DNA of 62,667 bases, taken from assembly GCF_000812025.2 (NCBI RefSeq), contig NZ_JWJE02000019.1, forward strand, positions 1 through 62,667. Reading direction: 5' to 3'. Below the pieces are notes generated by a model. That model was given only the letters and a program-made list of their open reading frames with translations. It had not been told where the DNA came from and did not search any database. The translations under genes were made by a program, and so were the position numbers. Positions within the stretch are counted from its first letter, which is position 1, and each line of letters opens with the position of its first letter. This DNA is from Bacillus thermotolerans. Lineage in GTDB: Bacteria > Bacillota > Bacilli > Bacillales > Domibacillaceae. Shown piece by piece: positions 46,238-58,633 of this stretch.

Positions 46238-46270
46238 GAAAAGGGAAAGCGCAGCCGCTTCCCCTTTTTC
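46238..46270 (+). terminator. Terminator between lepA and hemW
   Basis: AAAAGGGAAAGC - GCAGCC - GCTTCCCCTTTTT. Confidence 0.8.
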
Positions 46271-46291
46271 TTGTGAGAGAGAGGTTGCGAA

Positions 46292-47440
46292 ATGATACGA
46301 TCTGCTTACATCCATATTCCCTTTTGCCATCAAATCTGCCATTACTGTGATTTTAATAAAGTGTTTTTACAAAATCAGCCGGTAGATGAGTACATTGAGG
46401 CGCTGGCGAAGGAAATGGCAATGACAATGAAAAGCACACCTAGCCAGCGGCTGGATACGATATTTGTTGGCGGGGGTACGCCGACTGCGTTAGACGCCCG
46501 TCAGCTCAGCCGGTTGTGTGAAGCGATACGTGAGTATCTGCCGTTTGAACAAGGAGAGTTTACCTTCGAAGCGAATCCGGATGATTTAACAGCCGAGAAG
46601 CTGCGCGTACTGAGAAGCTTCGGTGTGAACCGGCTCAGCCTCGGTGTGCAGTCCTTTAATGATGAGCTGCTTCGAAGCATTGGGCGCACCCACAGCAGCA
46701 AGGAAGTCTTTGGGGCAGTGGAAAGAGCGAAGCAGGCAGGGTTTGAGAACATCAGCATTGATTTGATGTATGGTTTGCCAAATCAGACGCTTGAAGACTT
46801 CCGTGATACACTTGATAAAGCCTTGGGTCTTGAGCTCCCGCATTATTCCGGCTACTCGCTCATTATTGAACCGAAAACGGTCTTTTATAACTTAATAAGA
46901 AAAGACAACCTGCCGCTTCCGAAGGTGGAAACCGAGGCGGCTATGTATGAGCTTCTCATGGATAGGATGGAGCGCGCAGGTGTAAAGCAATACGAGATCA
47001 GCAACTTTGCTCGCCCGGGATACGAAAGCCTTCATAATCTTGCTTACTGGAACAATGAGTTTTATTACGGATTCGGAGCAGGAGCACATGCTTATATGAA
47101 TGAAAGCAGACTGTCCAATCACGGCCCGCTGAAGAAATACATGGCGCCGCTTAAGGAAGGGATACGGCCGATTCTGACAGAAACCAGGCTGTCTGAAAAA
47201 GAACGAATGGAAGAGGAAATGTTCTTAGGACTGCGTAAAATGTCAGGTGTATCAGCTTCGCATTTTCAGAAAAAGTTTGGCCTTTCTCCATTTGATCTCT
47301 TTAAACAGCCGATAGAAGAAATGGTTGAAAGACAGTTATTGGTGGTAGAGAATGGGGAAACGATCCATTTAACTGAGCAGGGAAAGCTGCTTGGAAACGA
47401 AGTGTTTCAAGCATTTTTATTAGTCTCAGACGATGAATAG
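46292..47440 (+). CDS. hemW: Radical SAM heme chaperone HemW (YqeR)
   Basis: A 382-residue radical SAM protein. CHQICHYCDF near residues 12-21 is the CxxxCxxC cluster motif. The residue after the last Cys pattern is Asp-Phe, as in HemW, not the extra Cys of true coproporphyrinogen dehydrogenase HemN, so heme trafficking is more likely than heme synthesis. FVGGGTPTAL and LGVQSFNDELL are conserved. GAGAGAGGTTGCGAA precedes ATG 46292. Confidence 0.93.
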   Translation: MIRSAYIHIPFCHQICHYCDFNKVFLQNQPVDEYIEALAKEMAMTMKSTPSQRLDTIFVGGGTPTALDARQLSRLCEAIREYLPFEQGEFTFEANPDDLTAEKLRVLRSFGVNRLSLGVQSFNDELLRSIGRTHSSKEVFGAVERAKQAGFENISIDLMYGLPNQTLEDFRDTLDKALGLELPHYSGYSLIIEPKTVFYNLIRKDNLPLPKVETEAAMYELLMDRMERAGVKQYEISNFARPGYESLHNLAYWNNEFYYGFGAGAHAYMNESRLSNHGPLKKYMAPLKEGIRPILTETRLSEKERMEEEMFLGLRKMSGVSASHFQKKFGLSPFDLFKQPIEEMVERQLLVVENGETIHLTEQGKLLGNEVFQAFLLVSDDE

Positions 47441-47457
47441 CTGCTGAGGCTATGCCG

Positions 47458-47523
47458 TTGACAATAATCGTTGATTTTGATAATTTATTTATAGATTTAG
47501 CACTCATAATCATAGAGTGCTAA
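47458..47523 (+). promoter_or_regulatory. Heat-shock promoter with CIRCE operator
   Basis: TTGACA (47458-47463) and TAATTT (47481-47486) are 17 bp apart. The CIRCE element TTAGCACTC-N9-GAGTGCTAA is exact at 47497-47523. HrcA binds CIRCE, so hrcA-grpE-dnaK and probably dnaJ onward are autoregulated class I heat-shock genes. Confidence 0.97.
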
Positions 47524-47538
47524 TAGGGGTGATCAGCG

Positions 47539-48567
47539 ATGTTAACCGATCGTCAGCTTCTTATTTTACAGGTAATTATTGATGACTTCATTCGATCAGC
47601 ACAGCCGGTTGGCTCACGCACCCTTTCGGAGAAAGAAGAAATTACATTCAGCTCGGCTACTATACGCAATGATATGGCGGAGCTTGAAGAATTAGGCTAT
47701 ATTGAGAAGCCTCATACCTCCTCTGGCCGCGTACCGTCGGAGAAGGGGTATCGCTATTATGTAGATCATCTTCTTCATCCAAAGGAATTGAATCATCGGG
47801 AAGTCGAAACGATCAACTCAATTTTTGTAGATCGCATTTATGAGCTAGAGAAGGTTGTACAAAAGTCAGCCAGGATTCTGTCAGAGCTGACCAATTACAC
47901 AGCCATTGTATTAGGTCCTGAATTAAAGGATAACAAAGTAAAGAAACTGCAAATCGTCCCGCTCGATAAGAACAAGGCCATAGCCATTATTGTACTGGAT
48001 ACCGGACATGTGGAGAATAGGCTGTTTAAGCTGCCTAAACAAACGAATATATCCGACATCGAAAAAATGGTCAATATACTGAACGAACGGCTCGTCGGTG
48101 TCTCATTGTCAGAGCTGCACGACAAGCTGTACAAGGAGATCGTCGGCCTGCTTCGTCGGCATATAAGCAATTATGAATCTATGCTCTCTGCTTTTGCTGA
48201 AACAGTTGATGTGCCGACCAACGAAAAGCTGTTTGTTGGGGGAAAGACCAATATTTTGAATCAGCCTGAATTTCGCGACTTGGATAAACTAAGGCTGATT
48301 ATGAATATGATTGATCAAGAAGAAGGAATATACCGGTTAATCGGTAATGTGCCAACAGGCATCCAAGTGAAGATTGGCAAAGAGAACAAGAGTGCCGCTA
48401 TGGAGCACTGCAGTTTAATTACTGCTTCTTACTCAGTCGGAGAAGAACAAGTAGGAGCTATTGCTATTTTAGGACCGAAGAGAATGGAATATTCACGGGT
48501 CATCAGCCTTGTTGACTTTTTAAGTCACGACATGACCAAGGCTTTAACTAATTTATATAAAAGCTAA
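47539..48567 (+). CDS. hrcA: Heat-inducible transcription repressor HrcA
   Basis: A 342-residue repressor. N-terminal winged helix ([25 protein letters not shown]), then a GAF-like dimerisation domain with a conserved C-terminal [11 protein letters not shown]. It binds CIRCE and depends on GroE for activity. It lies 15 bases behind the operator. Confidence 0.96.
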   Translation: MLTDRQLLILQVIIDDFIRSAQPVGSRTLSEKEEITFSSATIRNDMAELEELGYIEKPHTSSGRVPSEKGYRYYVDHLLHPKELNHREVETINSIFVDRIYELEKVVQKSARILSELTNYTAIVLGPELKDNKVKKLQIVPLDKNKAIAIIVLDTGHVENRLFKLPKQTNISDIEKMVNILNERLVGVSLSELHDKLYKEIVGLLRRHISNYESMLSAFAETVDVPTNEKLFVGGKTNILNQPEFRDLDKLRLIMNMIDQEEGIYRLIGNVPTGIQVKIGKENKSAAMEHCSLITASYSVGEEQVGAIAILGPKRMEYSRVISLVDFLSHDMTKALTNLYKS

Positions 48568-48657
48568 CAATTATGCGGCAATGGAGTGGAAATTAGCACA
48601 TACCAGCTGATTTCCTTCTCTTTGTGCCCTTTTGAATCCTAAAAGGAGGTGAAACGA

Positions 48658-49230
48658 ATGTCAGAAGAAAAGCAAGTGAACAACCAGGAAGAGAAAGAGG
48701 AACAAACAGTAACAGAGGAAGCAGCTGATCAAACAGCAGAGGCAGCAGGAACAGCTGAAGGTCAGGAAACAGATGTTTCTTCTGAGGACATAAATGAGCT
48801 AAAGCAAAAGCTGGAGGAATCAGAGAACCGCTACTTGCGTTTGCGTGCGGACTTTGAAAACTTCCGCCGGCGTGTACAGCTGGATCGTGAAGCGAGCGAG
48901 AAATATCGAGCGCAGTCCCTGATCACAGAAATTCTTCCTTTACTGGATAACTTTGAACGTGCCTTGCAGGTGGAAACAGACAATGAGCAGGCTGCATCTG
49001 TTTTGCAAGGAGTAGAGATGGTGTACAATGGGCTCGTTTCTGCTCTTGAGAAAGAAGGAGTAGAAGTGATTGAGACCAAAGGAAAAGAATTTGATCCGCA
49101 TGTTCATCAAGCTGTCATGACAGAGAGCAATGAAGAATATAAGCCGAACGAAATTATTGAAGAATTCCAGAAAGGCTATAAACTAAAGGATCGCGTTCTT
49201 CGTCCGTCCATGGTTAAAGTGAACCAGTAA
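48658..49230 (+). CDS. grpE: Nucleotide exchange factor GrpE
   Basis: A 190-residue DnaK co-chaperone. A Glu-rich disordered N-terminus (to about residue 45) is followed by a long coiled coil and the C-terminal beta domain ([26 protein letters not shown]). ATG 48658 follows AAAAGGAGGTGAAACGA. Confidence 0.96.
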   Translation: MSEEKQVNNQEEKEEQTVTEEAADQTAEAAGTAEGQETDVSSEDINELKQKLEESENRYLRLRADFENFRRRVQLDREASEKYRAQSLITEILPLLDNFERALQVETDNEQAASVLQGVEMVYNGLVSALEKEGVEVIETKGKEFDPHVHQAVMTESNEEYKPNEIIEEFQKGYKLKDRVLRPSMVKVNQ

Positions 49231-49268
49231 AGAATTACTTGTTACATATTCTTAAGGAGGTAGACTAA

Positions 49269-51101
<1,833 letters not shown>

Positions 51102-51122
51102 TGCTTCATGAAAGCTTGAAAG

Positions 51123-51162
51123 AAAAGTCAAAGTCAGGGGGTTCCTTGGCTTTGGCTTTTTT
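51123..51162 (+). terminator. Internal terminator between dnaK and dnaJ
   Basis: AAAAGTCAAAG pairs with CTTTGGCTTTT (11 bp, one wobble), followed by T. It should lower dnaJ relative to dnaK; a weak promoter-like TTCACT-N18-TAAAAT lies between it and dnaJ (51200-51229). Confidence 0.8.
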
Positions 51163-51262
51163 CATGATAGGAACGTGAAAAGGTTTGTGAACACTATTCA
51201 CTATTACAGCTTAGCTGTGTTAAAATAGCCTTTATGTGAAATGAAGCGGGGAGTGGGCAATC

Positions 51263-52384
51263 ATGAGTAAACGAGATTACTATGAAGTACTCGGCGTAGA
51301 AAAGAGCGCCTCGAAAGAAGAAATCAAGAAAGCATATCGAAAGCTTTCCAAAAAGTATCATCCCGATATTAATAAGGAAGCCGGGGCAGACGAAAAGTTC
51401 AAAGAAATCAAAGAAGCCTACGAAGTGTTAAGTGATGAGCAGAAACGGGCTCAATACGATCAGTTTGGCCATGCAGGACCTAATCAGGGCTTCGGAGGAC
51501 AGGACTTTGGCGGCTTCGGCGGAGGTTTCGGTGGTTTCGAGGATATCTTCAGCACCTTCTTTGGCGGCGGCCGCAGAAGGGATCCAAACGCACCGCGCCA
51601 AGGAGCAGATCTGCAATACACAATGACAATCAGCTTCGAGGATGCTGTGTTCGGTAAAGAGACAGATATACGCATACCAAAGGAAGAAACATGTGATACG
51701 TGTGAAGGAACAGGCGCAAAGCCAGGCACGTCACCCGAAACATGCAGTCATTGTCAAGGAACGGGTGAGCTGAATGTCGAGCAAAATACACCATTTGGCC
51801 GTATCGTGAACCGTCGCGCTTGTCCTTATTGCCAAGGAAGCGGAAAGCTAATTAAAGAGAAGTGTGCTACTTGTGGCGGAGAGGGAACCGTAACGAAGAA
51901 TAAGACTATTCATGTAAAAATCCCAGCCGGAATTGACGATGGTCAGCAGCTTCGCATACCGGGACAAGGCGAACCGGGAATTAATGGCGGACCTGCGGGT
52001 GATTTGTTTATCGTTTTCCGTGTGCTGCCTCATGAGCTGTTTGAGCGGGATGGCGATGACATTTATTGCGATATTCCGGTAACATTTGTCCAGTCAGCGC
52101 TTGGAGATGAAATTGAAGTGCCAACCATTCATGGCAAAGTGAAGCTAAAGATCCCAGCTGGTACACAAACTGGCACGAAGTTCAGATTGCGCGGAAAAGG
52201 CGTGCCGAATGTCCGCGGGCAAGGAACCGGCGATCAGCATATCCGCGTAAAGGTAGTGACGCCGACCAAGCTAAACGAAAAGCAAAAACAGCTGCTGCGT
52301 GAGTTTGCTGAAGTAAGCGGTGAGACTCTTGGTGAAGAAGAAGGCTTTTTTGATAAGGTAAAACGCGCGTTAAAGCGTGATTAA
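51263..52384 (+). CDS. dnaJ: Chaperone protein DnaJ
   Basis: A 373-residue class I Hsp40. J domain with HPD ([11 protein letters not shown]), a Gly/Phe-rich region (about 75-105), four zinc motifs [24 protein letters not shown] and CATCGGEG, then the C-terminal substrate domains. ATG 51263 has AGCGGGGAGTGGGCAATC upstream. Confidence 0.97.
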   Translation: MSKRDYYEVLGVEKSASKEEIKKAYRKLSKKYHPDINKEAGADEKFKEIKEAYEVLSDEQKRAQYDQFGHAGPNQGFGGQDFGGFGGGFGGFEDIFSTFFGGGRRRDPNAPRQGADLQYTMTISFEDAVFGKETDIRIPKEETCDTCEGTGAKPGTSPETCSHCQGTGELNVEQNTPFGRIVNRRACPYCQGSGKLIKEKCATCGGEGTVTKNKTIHVKIPAGIDDGQQLRIPGQGEPGINGGPAGDLFIVFRVLPHELFERDGDDIYCDIPVTFVQSALGDEIEVPTIHGKVKLKIPAGTQTGTKFRLRGKGVPNVRGQGTGDQHIRVKVVTPTKLNEKQKQLLREFAEVSGETLGEEEGFFDKVKRALKRD

Positions 52385-52406
52385 ATGAGAATGGAGCTGG
52401 CGACAC

Positions 52407-53348
52407 ATGAAGTGGTCCGAAATTAGCATTCAAACGACTAATGAAGCAGTGGAACCAATTTCGAATATTTTGCATGAAGCGGGCGCAAGCGGAGTAGTCA
52501 TTGAGGATCCAGCTGAATTGACAAAGGAACGAGAGGATCGTTTCGGTGAAATTTATGAGCTTAACCCTCAGGACTATCCTGCAGAAAATGTAGTCACCGT
52601 GAAAGCATACTTGCCAGTGACCAGCTTCTTGGCTGAAACGGTAGAGGATATAAAAGAATCGATAAAGAACCTGGCCAACTATGATATTGATATCGGGCGA
52701 AACGAGATAACAACAGCTGAAGTGGACGAGGAAGACTGGGCAACGGCCTGGAAACAATATTATCATCCGGTCAAGATCTCTGAGCGTTTTACGATCGTGC
52801 CTACCTGGGAGGACTATCAGCCTGTTTCTACAGACGAATTGATTATTGAGCTGGACCCTGGGATGGCCTTTGGAACAGGTACACATCCGACAACTGTTAT
52901 GTGCCTGCAAGCACTGGAGCGTTATGTGAAAGAAGGCGATCATGTCGTGGACGTTGGTACAGGTTCAGGCGTATTAAGTATTGGTGCGGCTTTATTAGGT
53001 GCTGGTGAAGTCACCGCGTTAGATCTTGACGAGGTAGCCGTGAAGTCAGCAAGAGAGAATGTAGAGCTAAATAAGACAGATAAGAAAGTAACCGTATTGC
53101 AAGGTAATCTGCTTGATGGCATTAACGGACAGGCCGATGTGATTGTAGCTAACATTTTGGCCGATGTTATCATTTCATTTGCTGATGATGCTGCTGAGAA
53201 GGTGAAGCCAGGCGGCTGCTTTATCTCATCAGGCATCATCGGGCAAAAGAAGGAAGATGTAAAGACAGCTATTCAAAAAGCAGGGTTTACTGTGGAAGAA
53301 ACGGTTATAATGGAAGACTGGGTCGCAATTATTGCGAAGAAGCAGTAG
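52407..53348 (+). CDS. prmA: Ribosomal protein L11 methyltransferase PrmA
   Basis: A 313-residue SAM enzyme methylating ribosomal protein L11. [11 protein letters not shown] and [15 protein letters not shown] are SAM-binding motifs, and [12 protein letters not shown] carries the N-P-P-like catalytic region. It follows dnaJ by 22 bases and is likely in the heat-shock unit. Confidence 0.94.
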   Translation: MKWSEISIQTTNEAVEPISNILHEAGASGVVIEDPAELTKEREDRFGEIYELNPQDYPAENVVTVKAYLPVTSFLAETVEDIKESIKNLANYDIDIGRNEITTAEVDEEDWATAWKQYYHPVKISERFTIVPTWEDYQPVSTDELIIELDPGMAFGTGTHPTTVMCLQALERYVKEGDHVVDVGTGSGVLSIGAALLGAGEVTALDLDEVAVKSARENVELNKTDKKVTVLQGNLLDGINGQADVIVANILADVIISFADDAAEKVKPGGCFISSGIIGQKKEDVKTAIQKAGFTVEETVIMEDWVAIIAKKQ

Positions 53349-53393
53349 CTGCTGCCTTTGGCAGCAAGATACTCGAGTAATGGAGGGACGATT

Positions 53394-54146
53394 GTGCAGC
53401 GGTATTTCTTACAGCAACATCCTGGAAGTGAGGGAACGGTGAGGATTGAAGGGGAAGATTTCCACCACCTGGCCCATGTTATGCGTTTAAAAGAGGGCGA
53501 TCGTGTATATGCCGTTTTCCCGGACCATATATCAGCAGAGGTAGAAATTGAAGAGATAGCCAAAGATTACGCCCTTGCTTTTGTAGCGGAATGGGTGCAT
53601 GATGAGAAAGAGCTGCCAATCGCTGTTACGATTGCGAGCGGCCTGCCGAAAGGGGATAAATTTGAACTGATCGTTCAGAAAGGGACAGAGCTTGGCGCCA
53701 GCAGATTTGTCCCTTTTCATGCCGATCGCTCCATCGTTAAATGGGATGAAAAAAAAGCAGCTAAAAAGGCGGAGCGCTGGAGAAAGATTGCCAAGGAAGC
53801 AGCTGAACAATCCCATCGGACGCTTGTGCCAGAGGTGGATCAGCCAGTCAGCCTTCAACAGCTGATTGAGATGAGCCAGGCGTATCGGTTTAAATTATAT
53901 GCGTTCGAAGAAGAAAGCAAGCAAGGTGAGAAAACAGCCTTTCATCGCATGTTAAGCGATATGAAGCAAAATGATAAATTGTTTATTGTTTTTGGACCAG
54001 AAGGCGGCATAACTGAGAAAGAAGCGAAAAAGCTGAGTGAGGAAGGCTTTATTCCATGCGGCCTGGGGCCGAGAATCCTCCGCGCAGAGACCGCTCCTTT
54101 GTACGCGTTGTCCGCTATTTCCTACCATTTTGAATTAATGAGGTGA
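53394..54146 (+). CDS. rsmE: 16S rRNA m3U1498 methyltransferase RsmE
   Basis: A 250-residue SPOUT methyltransferase. N-terminal PUA-like domain (to about 70), then the knot domain with FVPFHADRSIVKW, FGPEGGITEKEA and LGPRILRAETAPL. GTG 53394 is chosen with AATGGAGGGACGATT upstream; a hairpin GCTGCC/GGCAGC lies in the short gap after prmA. Confidence 0.94.
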   Translation: MQRYFLQQHPGSEGTVRIEGEDFHHLAHVMRLKEGDRVYAVFPDHISAEVEIEEIAKDYALAFVAEWVHDEKELPIAVTIASGLPKGDKFELIVQKGTELGASRFVPFHADRSIVKWDEKKAAKKAERWRKIAKEAAEQSHRTLVPEVDQPVSLQQLIEMSQAYRFKLYAFEEESKQGEKTAFHRMLSDMKQNDKLFIVFGPEGGITEKEAKKLSEEGFIPCGLGPRILRAETAPLYALSAISYHFELMR

Positions 54147-54151
54147 ATACC

Positions 54152-55495
54152 ATGCCAACAGTGGCCTTCCATACACTTGGATGTAAAGTAAATCATTATG
54201 AAACAGAAGCCATCTGGCAGTTGTTTAAGAGTCGTGACTATGAGCGTGTAGAGTTTGAATCTACAGCTGATGTTTACGTGATTAATACATGTACCGTTAC
54301 AAATACAGGAGATAAGAAGAGTCGTCAGGTGATTCGTCGTGCTGTGCGCAAGAATCCGGATGCAGTCATTTGTGTCACGGGCTGCTATGCACAGACATCT
54401 CCAGCAGAAATTATGGCCATTCCTGGGGTCGATGTCGTTGTCGGCACGCAGGATCGTGTGAAAATGCTTGATTATATTGAGCAATACAAGAAAGAACGCC
54501 AGCCGATTAACGGTGTAGGCAACATTATGAAAAACCGTGTATATGAAGAGCTGGATGTACCTGCTTTCACAGATCGTACGCGTGCCTCCTTGAAAATTCA
54601 AGAAGGCTGTAACAATTTTTGCACCTTCTGTATTATTCCATGGGCACGTGGCCTTATGCGTTCACGCGACCCGGAAGAAGTAATTCGTCAAGCTCAGCAG
54701 CTTGTAGATTCAGGGTATAAAGAGATTGTGCTAACAGGCATTCATACAGGCGGCTACGGATCTGATATGAAGGATTACAATCTGGCCATGCTGCTGACGG
54801 ATTTAGAGCAGCAGGTAAAAGGCTTAAAGCGCATCCGTATTTCTTCTATTGAAGCGAGTCAACTGACAGATGAGGTCATCGAAGTGATTGATCGTTCGAA
54901 TATTGTTGTTAGACATTTACACATCCCGCTTCAATCTGGTTCTGATACAGTGTTAAAGAGAATGCGGCGGAAGTATACGATGGAGTTCTTTGCTGATCGC
55001 TTAAACCGCTTGAAAGAAGCATTGCCAGGACTTGCTGTGACGTCTGATGTAATTGTTGGCTTCCCAGGCGAGACAGAGGAAGAATTCATGGAAACATACA
55101 ATTTTGTAAAGGAACATAAATTCTCTGAGCTTCATGTCTTCCCTTATTCCAAACGGACAGGAACGCCAGCCGCCCGGATGGATGACCAGATTGATGAAGA
55201 AGTGAAGAACGAGCGGGTTCACCGTTTGATTTCTCTTTCTGATCAGCTTGCGAAGGAATATGCTTCTCAATTTGAAGGGGAAGTACTGGAGGTTATTCCG
55301 GAAGAACCGTTCAAAGAAGGAGCGGAAGAAGGACTTTATGTCGGATACACAGATAACTACCTAAAGGTTGTTTTCCCAGCTACAGAGGATATGGTAGGCG
55401 AGATTGCAAAGGTGAAGATTACAAAAGCCGGCTATCCTTATAACGAGGGACAGTTTGTTCGCGTGGTAAGCGGTGAGCTGGAGCCGACTCGTTAA
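54152..55495 (+). CDS. mtaB: tRNA t6A37 methylthiotransferase MtaB (YqeV)
   Basis: A 447-residue radical SAM enzyme that converts t6A37 to ms2t6A37. The N-terminal UPF0004 domain has three cluster cysteines (HTLGCKVNHYE, NTCTVTN, VTGCYAQ); the radical SAM motif is CNNFCTFCIIP; a TRAM domain closes the protein. ATG 54152 (GAGGTG 6 bases upstream) is preferred over ATG 54143, which overlaps the rsmE stop. It works on the same base as TcdA at the start of the window, though on a subset of tRNAs. Confidence 0.94.
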   Translation: MPTVAFHTLGCKVNHYETEAIWQLFKSRDYERVEFESTADVYVINTCTVTNTGDKKSRQVIRRAVRKNPDAVICVTGCYAQTSPAEIMAIPGVDVVVGTQDRVKMLDYIEQYKKERQPINGVGNIMKNRVYEELDVPAFTDRTRASLKIQEGCNNFCTFCIIPWARGLMRSRDPEEVIRQAQQLVDSGYKEIVLTGIHTGGYGSDMKDYNLAMLLTDLEQQVKGLKRIRISSIEASQLTDEVIEVIDRSNIVVRHLHIPLQSGSDTVLKRMRRKYTMEFFADRLNRLKEALPGLAVTSDVIVGFPGETEEEFMETYNFVKEHKFSELHVFPYSKRTGTPAARMDDQIDEEVKNERVHRLISLSDQLAKEYASQFEGEVLEVIPEEPFKEGAEEGLYVGYTDNYLKVVFPATEDMVGEIAKVKITKAGYPYNEGQFVRVVSGELEPTR

Positions 55496-55512
55496 TTAAG
55501 AAGCTTATATAG

Positions 55513-55550
55513 AAAGCCTGTTCTGCGTAATTGGCAGAAGAGGCTTTTTC
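55513..55550 (+). terminator. Terminator after mtaB
   Basis: AAAGCCTGTTCTGC - 7-base loop - GCAGAAGAGGCTTTTT. Confidence 0.87.
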
Positions 55551-55714
55551 TTTTACGGAGCTGGCCGCTTATTCTTGCGAGAAATGGGTATTTTATGAAT
55601 AAGGTCAGAGAATCTGTAGAAGGCATCCGGGAGCTGAGGTATTTCATTTGCATTTTTTTCAGCTTATGACACAATAAAAAAGAAATTTGTTTGAGTAAAA
55701 GGAGATTAGCCGAT

Positions 55715-56398
55715 ATGCCAATCAATCAGTTTGAAGATATTTCAAAAACAATTGACCATACGCTTCTAAAAGCGAATGTGACAAAGGACCAAATTAAGAA
55801 GCTTTGTGAGGAAGCAAGAGCTTATGAATTTGCTTCTGTGTGCGTGAATCCTTTTTGGGTTTCCTATGCAAGCGAGCAATTAGAAGGAACGACTGTAAAG
55901 GTATGTACCGTGATCGGATTCCCTCTAGGCGCCTCTACTACTGAAGTGAAGGCGTATGAAACGAAGGATGCCATCCATAATGGGGCAACAGAGATAGATA
56001 TGGTCATCAATATCGGTGCGTTGAAAGCGGGAGATGAAGAGACTGTCAAAAGTGACATTCAAGCCGTAACTGCAGCAGCACGTGGAAAAGCACTTGTAAA
56101 AGTAATTATCGAAACGAGCTTCTTAACGGACGAAGAAAAAGAAAAGGCATGCCGCCTGGCTGTAGAAGCTGGTGCACATTACGTGAAGACCTCCACTGGT
56201 TTTTCCGATGGGGGAGCCACGCTGGATGATGTTCAGTTAATGAGAAAAACAGTTGGCGCTGATCTTGGTGTCAAGGCCTCAGGAGGAGTAAGAACTCACG
56301 AGGATGCAGTCGCAATGATTCAAGCTGGAGCAACAAGAATTGGTACAAGCTCTGGTGTAAATATCGTTCAAGATGCCAAGACGAAAACGAGCAAATAA
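55715..56398 (+). CDS. deoC: Deoxyribose-phosphate aldolase
   Basis: A 227-residue class I aldolase splitting 2-deoxyribose-5-phosphate in nucleoside catabolism. The Schiff-base lysine is in [22 protein letters not shown] holds the second conserved Lys. ATG 55715 follows AAAAGGAGATTAGCCGAT. In B. subtilis the gene sits with nucleoside uptake genes; here it is alone between mtaB and rpsU. Confidence 0.95.
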   Translation: MPINQFEDISKTIDHTLLKANVTKDQIKKLCEEARAYEFASVCVNPFWVSYASEQLEGTTVKVCTVIGFPLGASTTEVKAYETKDAIHNGATEIDMVINIGALKAGDEETVKSDIQAVTAAARGKALVKVIIETSFLTDEEKEKACRLAVEAGAHYVKTSTGFSDGGATLDDVQLMRKTVGADLGVKASGGVRTHEDAVAMIQAGATRIGTSSGVNIVQDAKTKTSK

Positions 56399-56426
56399 AG
56401 TATGCTATTTATGTAAAGGAAATTTC

Positions 56427-56455
56427 TTGACCGTTATGCCCAGTTGCATTATAAT
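56427..56455 (+). promoter_or_regulatory. Sigma-A promoter of rpsU-yqeY
   Basis: TTGACC (56427-56432), 17-bp spacer, TATAAT (56450-56455). Confidence 0.88.
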
Positions 56456-56522
56456 TATCTAGTACATGGATTTTCCAATAGGAAACATGTAATCGTAAGT
56501 GTTCGGAGGGAGGGAAAGAGAT

Positions 56523-56696
56523 ATGTCAAAAACAGTTGTTCGTAAAAACGAATCGCTTGAAGACGCTCTACGTCGTTTCAAACGTACTGTTTCCAAAACT
56601 GGAACGTTGCAGGAATACAGAAAACGCGAATTCTATGAAAAACCAAGCGTAAAACGTAAGAAGAAATCAGAAGCGGCTAGAAAACGTAAGTTCTAA
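56523..56696 (+). CDS. rpsU: 30S ribosomal protein S21
   Basis: A 57-residue very basic protein ([19 protein letters not shown]; ends ARKRKF) joining the small subunit late. ATG 56523 follows GGAGGGAGGGAAAGAGAT. Confidence 0.97.
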   Translation: MSKTVVRKNESLEDALRRFKRTVSKTGTLQEYRKREFYEKPSVKRKKKSEAARKRKF

Positions 56697-56715
56697 ATAG
56701 AGAGAGGGTATAACT

Positions 56716-57162
56716 TTGAGTCTTCTCGACCGTTTAAATAGCGATATGAAGCAAGCGATGAAGAATAAAGAAAAAGAAAGATTAACTGTGATCCGCATGC
56801 TGAAAGCTGCCTTGCAGAATGAAATGATTCAAGAGGGCGGCAGAGAGTTGACCGATCAAGAAGAACTGACTGTTCTTTCTCGTGAAGTTAAGCAACGCAA
56901 AGATTCCCTCCACGAATTTGAAAAAGCGGGTCGCGCTGATCTCGTTTCAAAGATTCAAACTGAACTGACTTACGTACAATCATATATGCCAGAACAGCTT
57001 TCTGAAGAAGAGGTTGTTGAAATTATTGAGAAAACAATCGCAGAAGTCAACGCTTCTTCTAAAGCGGATATGGGAAAAGTAATGGGTGCTTTGATGCCGA
57101 AAGTGAAGGGACGAGCCGATGGCGGCCTCGTTAATCGCCTTGTGCAGGAAAAGCTATCATAA
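56716..57162 (+). CDS. yqeY: GatB/YqeY domain protein YqeY
   Basis: A 148-residue helical protein homologous to the tail domain of the amidotransferase subunit GatB, which contacts t[27 protein letters not shown] opens it (in two parts) and [18 protein letters not shown] is the conserved C-terminal motif. TTG 56716 is used, with AGAGAGGGTATAAC upstream. Co-transcribed with rpsU. Confidence 0.93.
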   Translation: MSLLDRLNSDMKQAMKNKEKERLTVIRMLKAALQNEMIQEGGRELTDQEELTVLSREVKQRKDSLHEFEKAGRADLVSKIQTELTYVQSYMPEQLSEEEVVEIIEKTIAEVNASSKADMGKVMGALMPKVKGRADGGLVNRLVQEKLS

Positions 57163-57176
57163 AAACCAACACTACA

Positions 57177-57208
57177 CAAAAGACGACAGAGTTTCTGTCG
57201 TCTTTTTT
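57177..57208 (+). terminator. Terminator after yqeY
   Basis: AAAAGACGACAGA - GTT - TCTGTCGTCTTTTTT. Confidence 0.95.
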
Positions 57209-57236
57209 ACATATGTTAATAAAGTGTTTCAATTTA

Positions 57237-57265
57237 TGAAACCTTTAGATGCGAATGTACGTATG
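57237..57265 (+). promoter_or_regulatory. Sigma-W-type promoter of yqeZ-floA-yqfB
   Basis: TGAAAC (57237-57242) and CGTATG (57260-57265) with a 17-bp spacer match the extracytoplasmic-function sigma-W consensus (TGAAAC, CGTA). The orthologous B. subtilis operon is a known sigma-W target. Confidence 0.7.
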
Positions 57266-57296
57266 TATAAATAGGTAAGCATATACTAGAAAGGCG

Positions 57297-58622
57297 GTGA
57301 GTTGTATAGAAAAGCACTTTGTTCGTTTAGCCGGAGTGCTGCTGCTTGTGTTCAGTCTTTTGCTGCCTGAGGCTGTACAGGCGCAAGAAGAAGAGCCGGT
57401 GTATGTCGTGCCAGTGCATAATGAGGTGGAAAAAGGGCTGCATGCCTTCATGAAACGTTCCTTTGAAGAAGCGAAAGAGAATGGGGCACAGTTAATTATT
57501 CTGGATATTCACACACCTGGTGGTGCGGTAGATGCAGCAGGAGAGATTGGGAAATTAATGGATGAAATGCCAATCCGCACAGTTGCTTTTGTGAATGACC
57601 GGGCTTTATCGGCGGGAGCGTTTATTTCCCTGCATGCCGACGCTATTTATATGGTGCCGAATGCACAAATGGGGGCTGCTGCCATCATTGATCAGGAAGG
57701 GAACATGGCTGACCAGAAAGCTCAGAGCTATTGGCGCTCAGCGATGAAAAGCGCAGCGGAAACGAGCGGGTTAGACCCTATTTATGCCATCGCTATGGCT
57801 GATCCGGACGTTGATCTGCCAAAATACAATGCAGGCAAGGGGAAGCTGCTGACGTTCTCATCTAAAGAGGCGCTGGAAACTGGTTACTCAAAAGCAACAG
57901 TAAGCGGAATAGGAGAAGTGCTAGAGCTCGAAAAGGCAGAAGGCGCTCCTGTAGTAGAGGTGGAGGAAAGCTGGTCTGAGAAGCTAGCCAGGTTTTTAAC
58001 CAATCCGGTTGTTGTTCCTATCCTGTTGTCGCTGGCCAGTTTAGGGCTCGTTTTAGAGTTATATTCCCCGGGTTTTGGCATTCCTGGTGCAGTCGGTCTG
58101 TCTTCATTGCTGCTGTTTTTCTACGGTCATTTGGTGGCTGGCCTGGCAGGGTATGAATCTGTTCTGCTGTTCATCATCGGAGCTGTGCTTATTGTAGCGG
58201 AGATCTTCCTTCCAGGAGGAATTGCCGGAGGGCTAGGATTGGCCGCTGTAACAGGCAGTATTTTAATGGCGGGTGAAAGCATGAAATGGATGGGTCTTTC
58301 ACTGATTGTGGCGCTGTCAGTTTCAATTATTGCTATGACTTTAATGGTAAAGGTGTTTGGTAAAAAAATGAAATTCTTCCGAAAAATAATTTTATCCGAT
58401 TCCACCAGCACGGAAAGCGGCTACGTATCCAATACGAACCGCTCCGAGCTTCTTGGAAAGACAGGTGTGACAAAGACACCATTTCGGCCGGCAGGCACAG
58501 CTATTATTGATGAAGAACGAATTGACGCTGTCACTGAAGGCGGTTTCATTGCGGCAGGAAAGAGAATTAAAGTTGTAAAAGTAGAAGGTTCTCGTATCGT
58601 TATACGGGAAATCGAAGACTAA
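57297..58622 (+). CDS. yqeZ: NfeD family membrane serine protease-like protein (YqeZ)
   Basis: A 441-residue NfeD1b-type protein. A signal peptide (about residues 1-30, ending VQA) precedes a ClpP-like domain with [15 protein letters not shown] and the nucleophile region RALSAGAF. Four hydrophobic segments follow (about 230-360), then a C-terminal OB-fold NfeD domain ([18 protein letters not shown]). It works with the flotillin encoded next. The start is uncertain: GTG 57297 gives the signal peptide but stands close to GAAAGG. Confidence 0.9.
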   Translation: MSCIEKHFVRLAGVLLLVFSLLLPEAVQAQEEEPVYVVPVHNEVEKGLHAFMKRSFEEAKENGAQLIILDIHTPGGAVDAAGEIGKLMDEMPIRTVAFVNDRALSAGAFISLHADAIYMVPNAQMGAAAIIDQEGNMADQKAQSYWRSAMKSAAETSGLDPIYAIAMADPDVDLPKYNAGKGKLLTFSSKEALETGYSKATVSGIGEVLELEKAEGAPVVEVEESWSEKLARFLTNPVVVPILLSLASLGLVLELYSPGFGIPGAVGLSSLLLFFYGHLVAGLAGYESVLLFIIGAVLIVAEIFLPGGIAGGLGLAAVTGSILMAGESMKWMGLSLIVALSVSIIAMTLMVKVFGKKMKFFRKIILSDSTSTESGYVSNTNRSELLGKTGVTKTPFRPAGTAIIDEERIDAVTEGGFIAAGKRIKVVKVEGSRIVIREIED

Positions 58623-58633
58623 GGAGGAGAAGA

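Noticed and set aside
52182-52943. 253-codon minus-strand frame across dnaJ and prmA
   Set aside because: It is antisense to two well-conserved genes and has a composition expected of a shadow frame.
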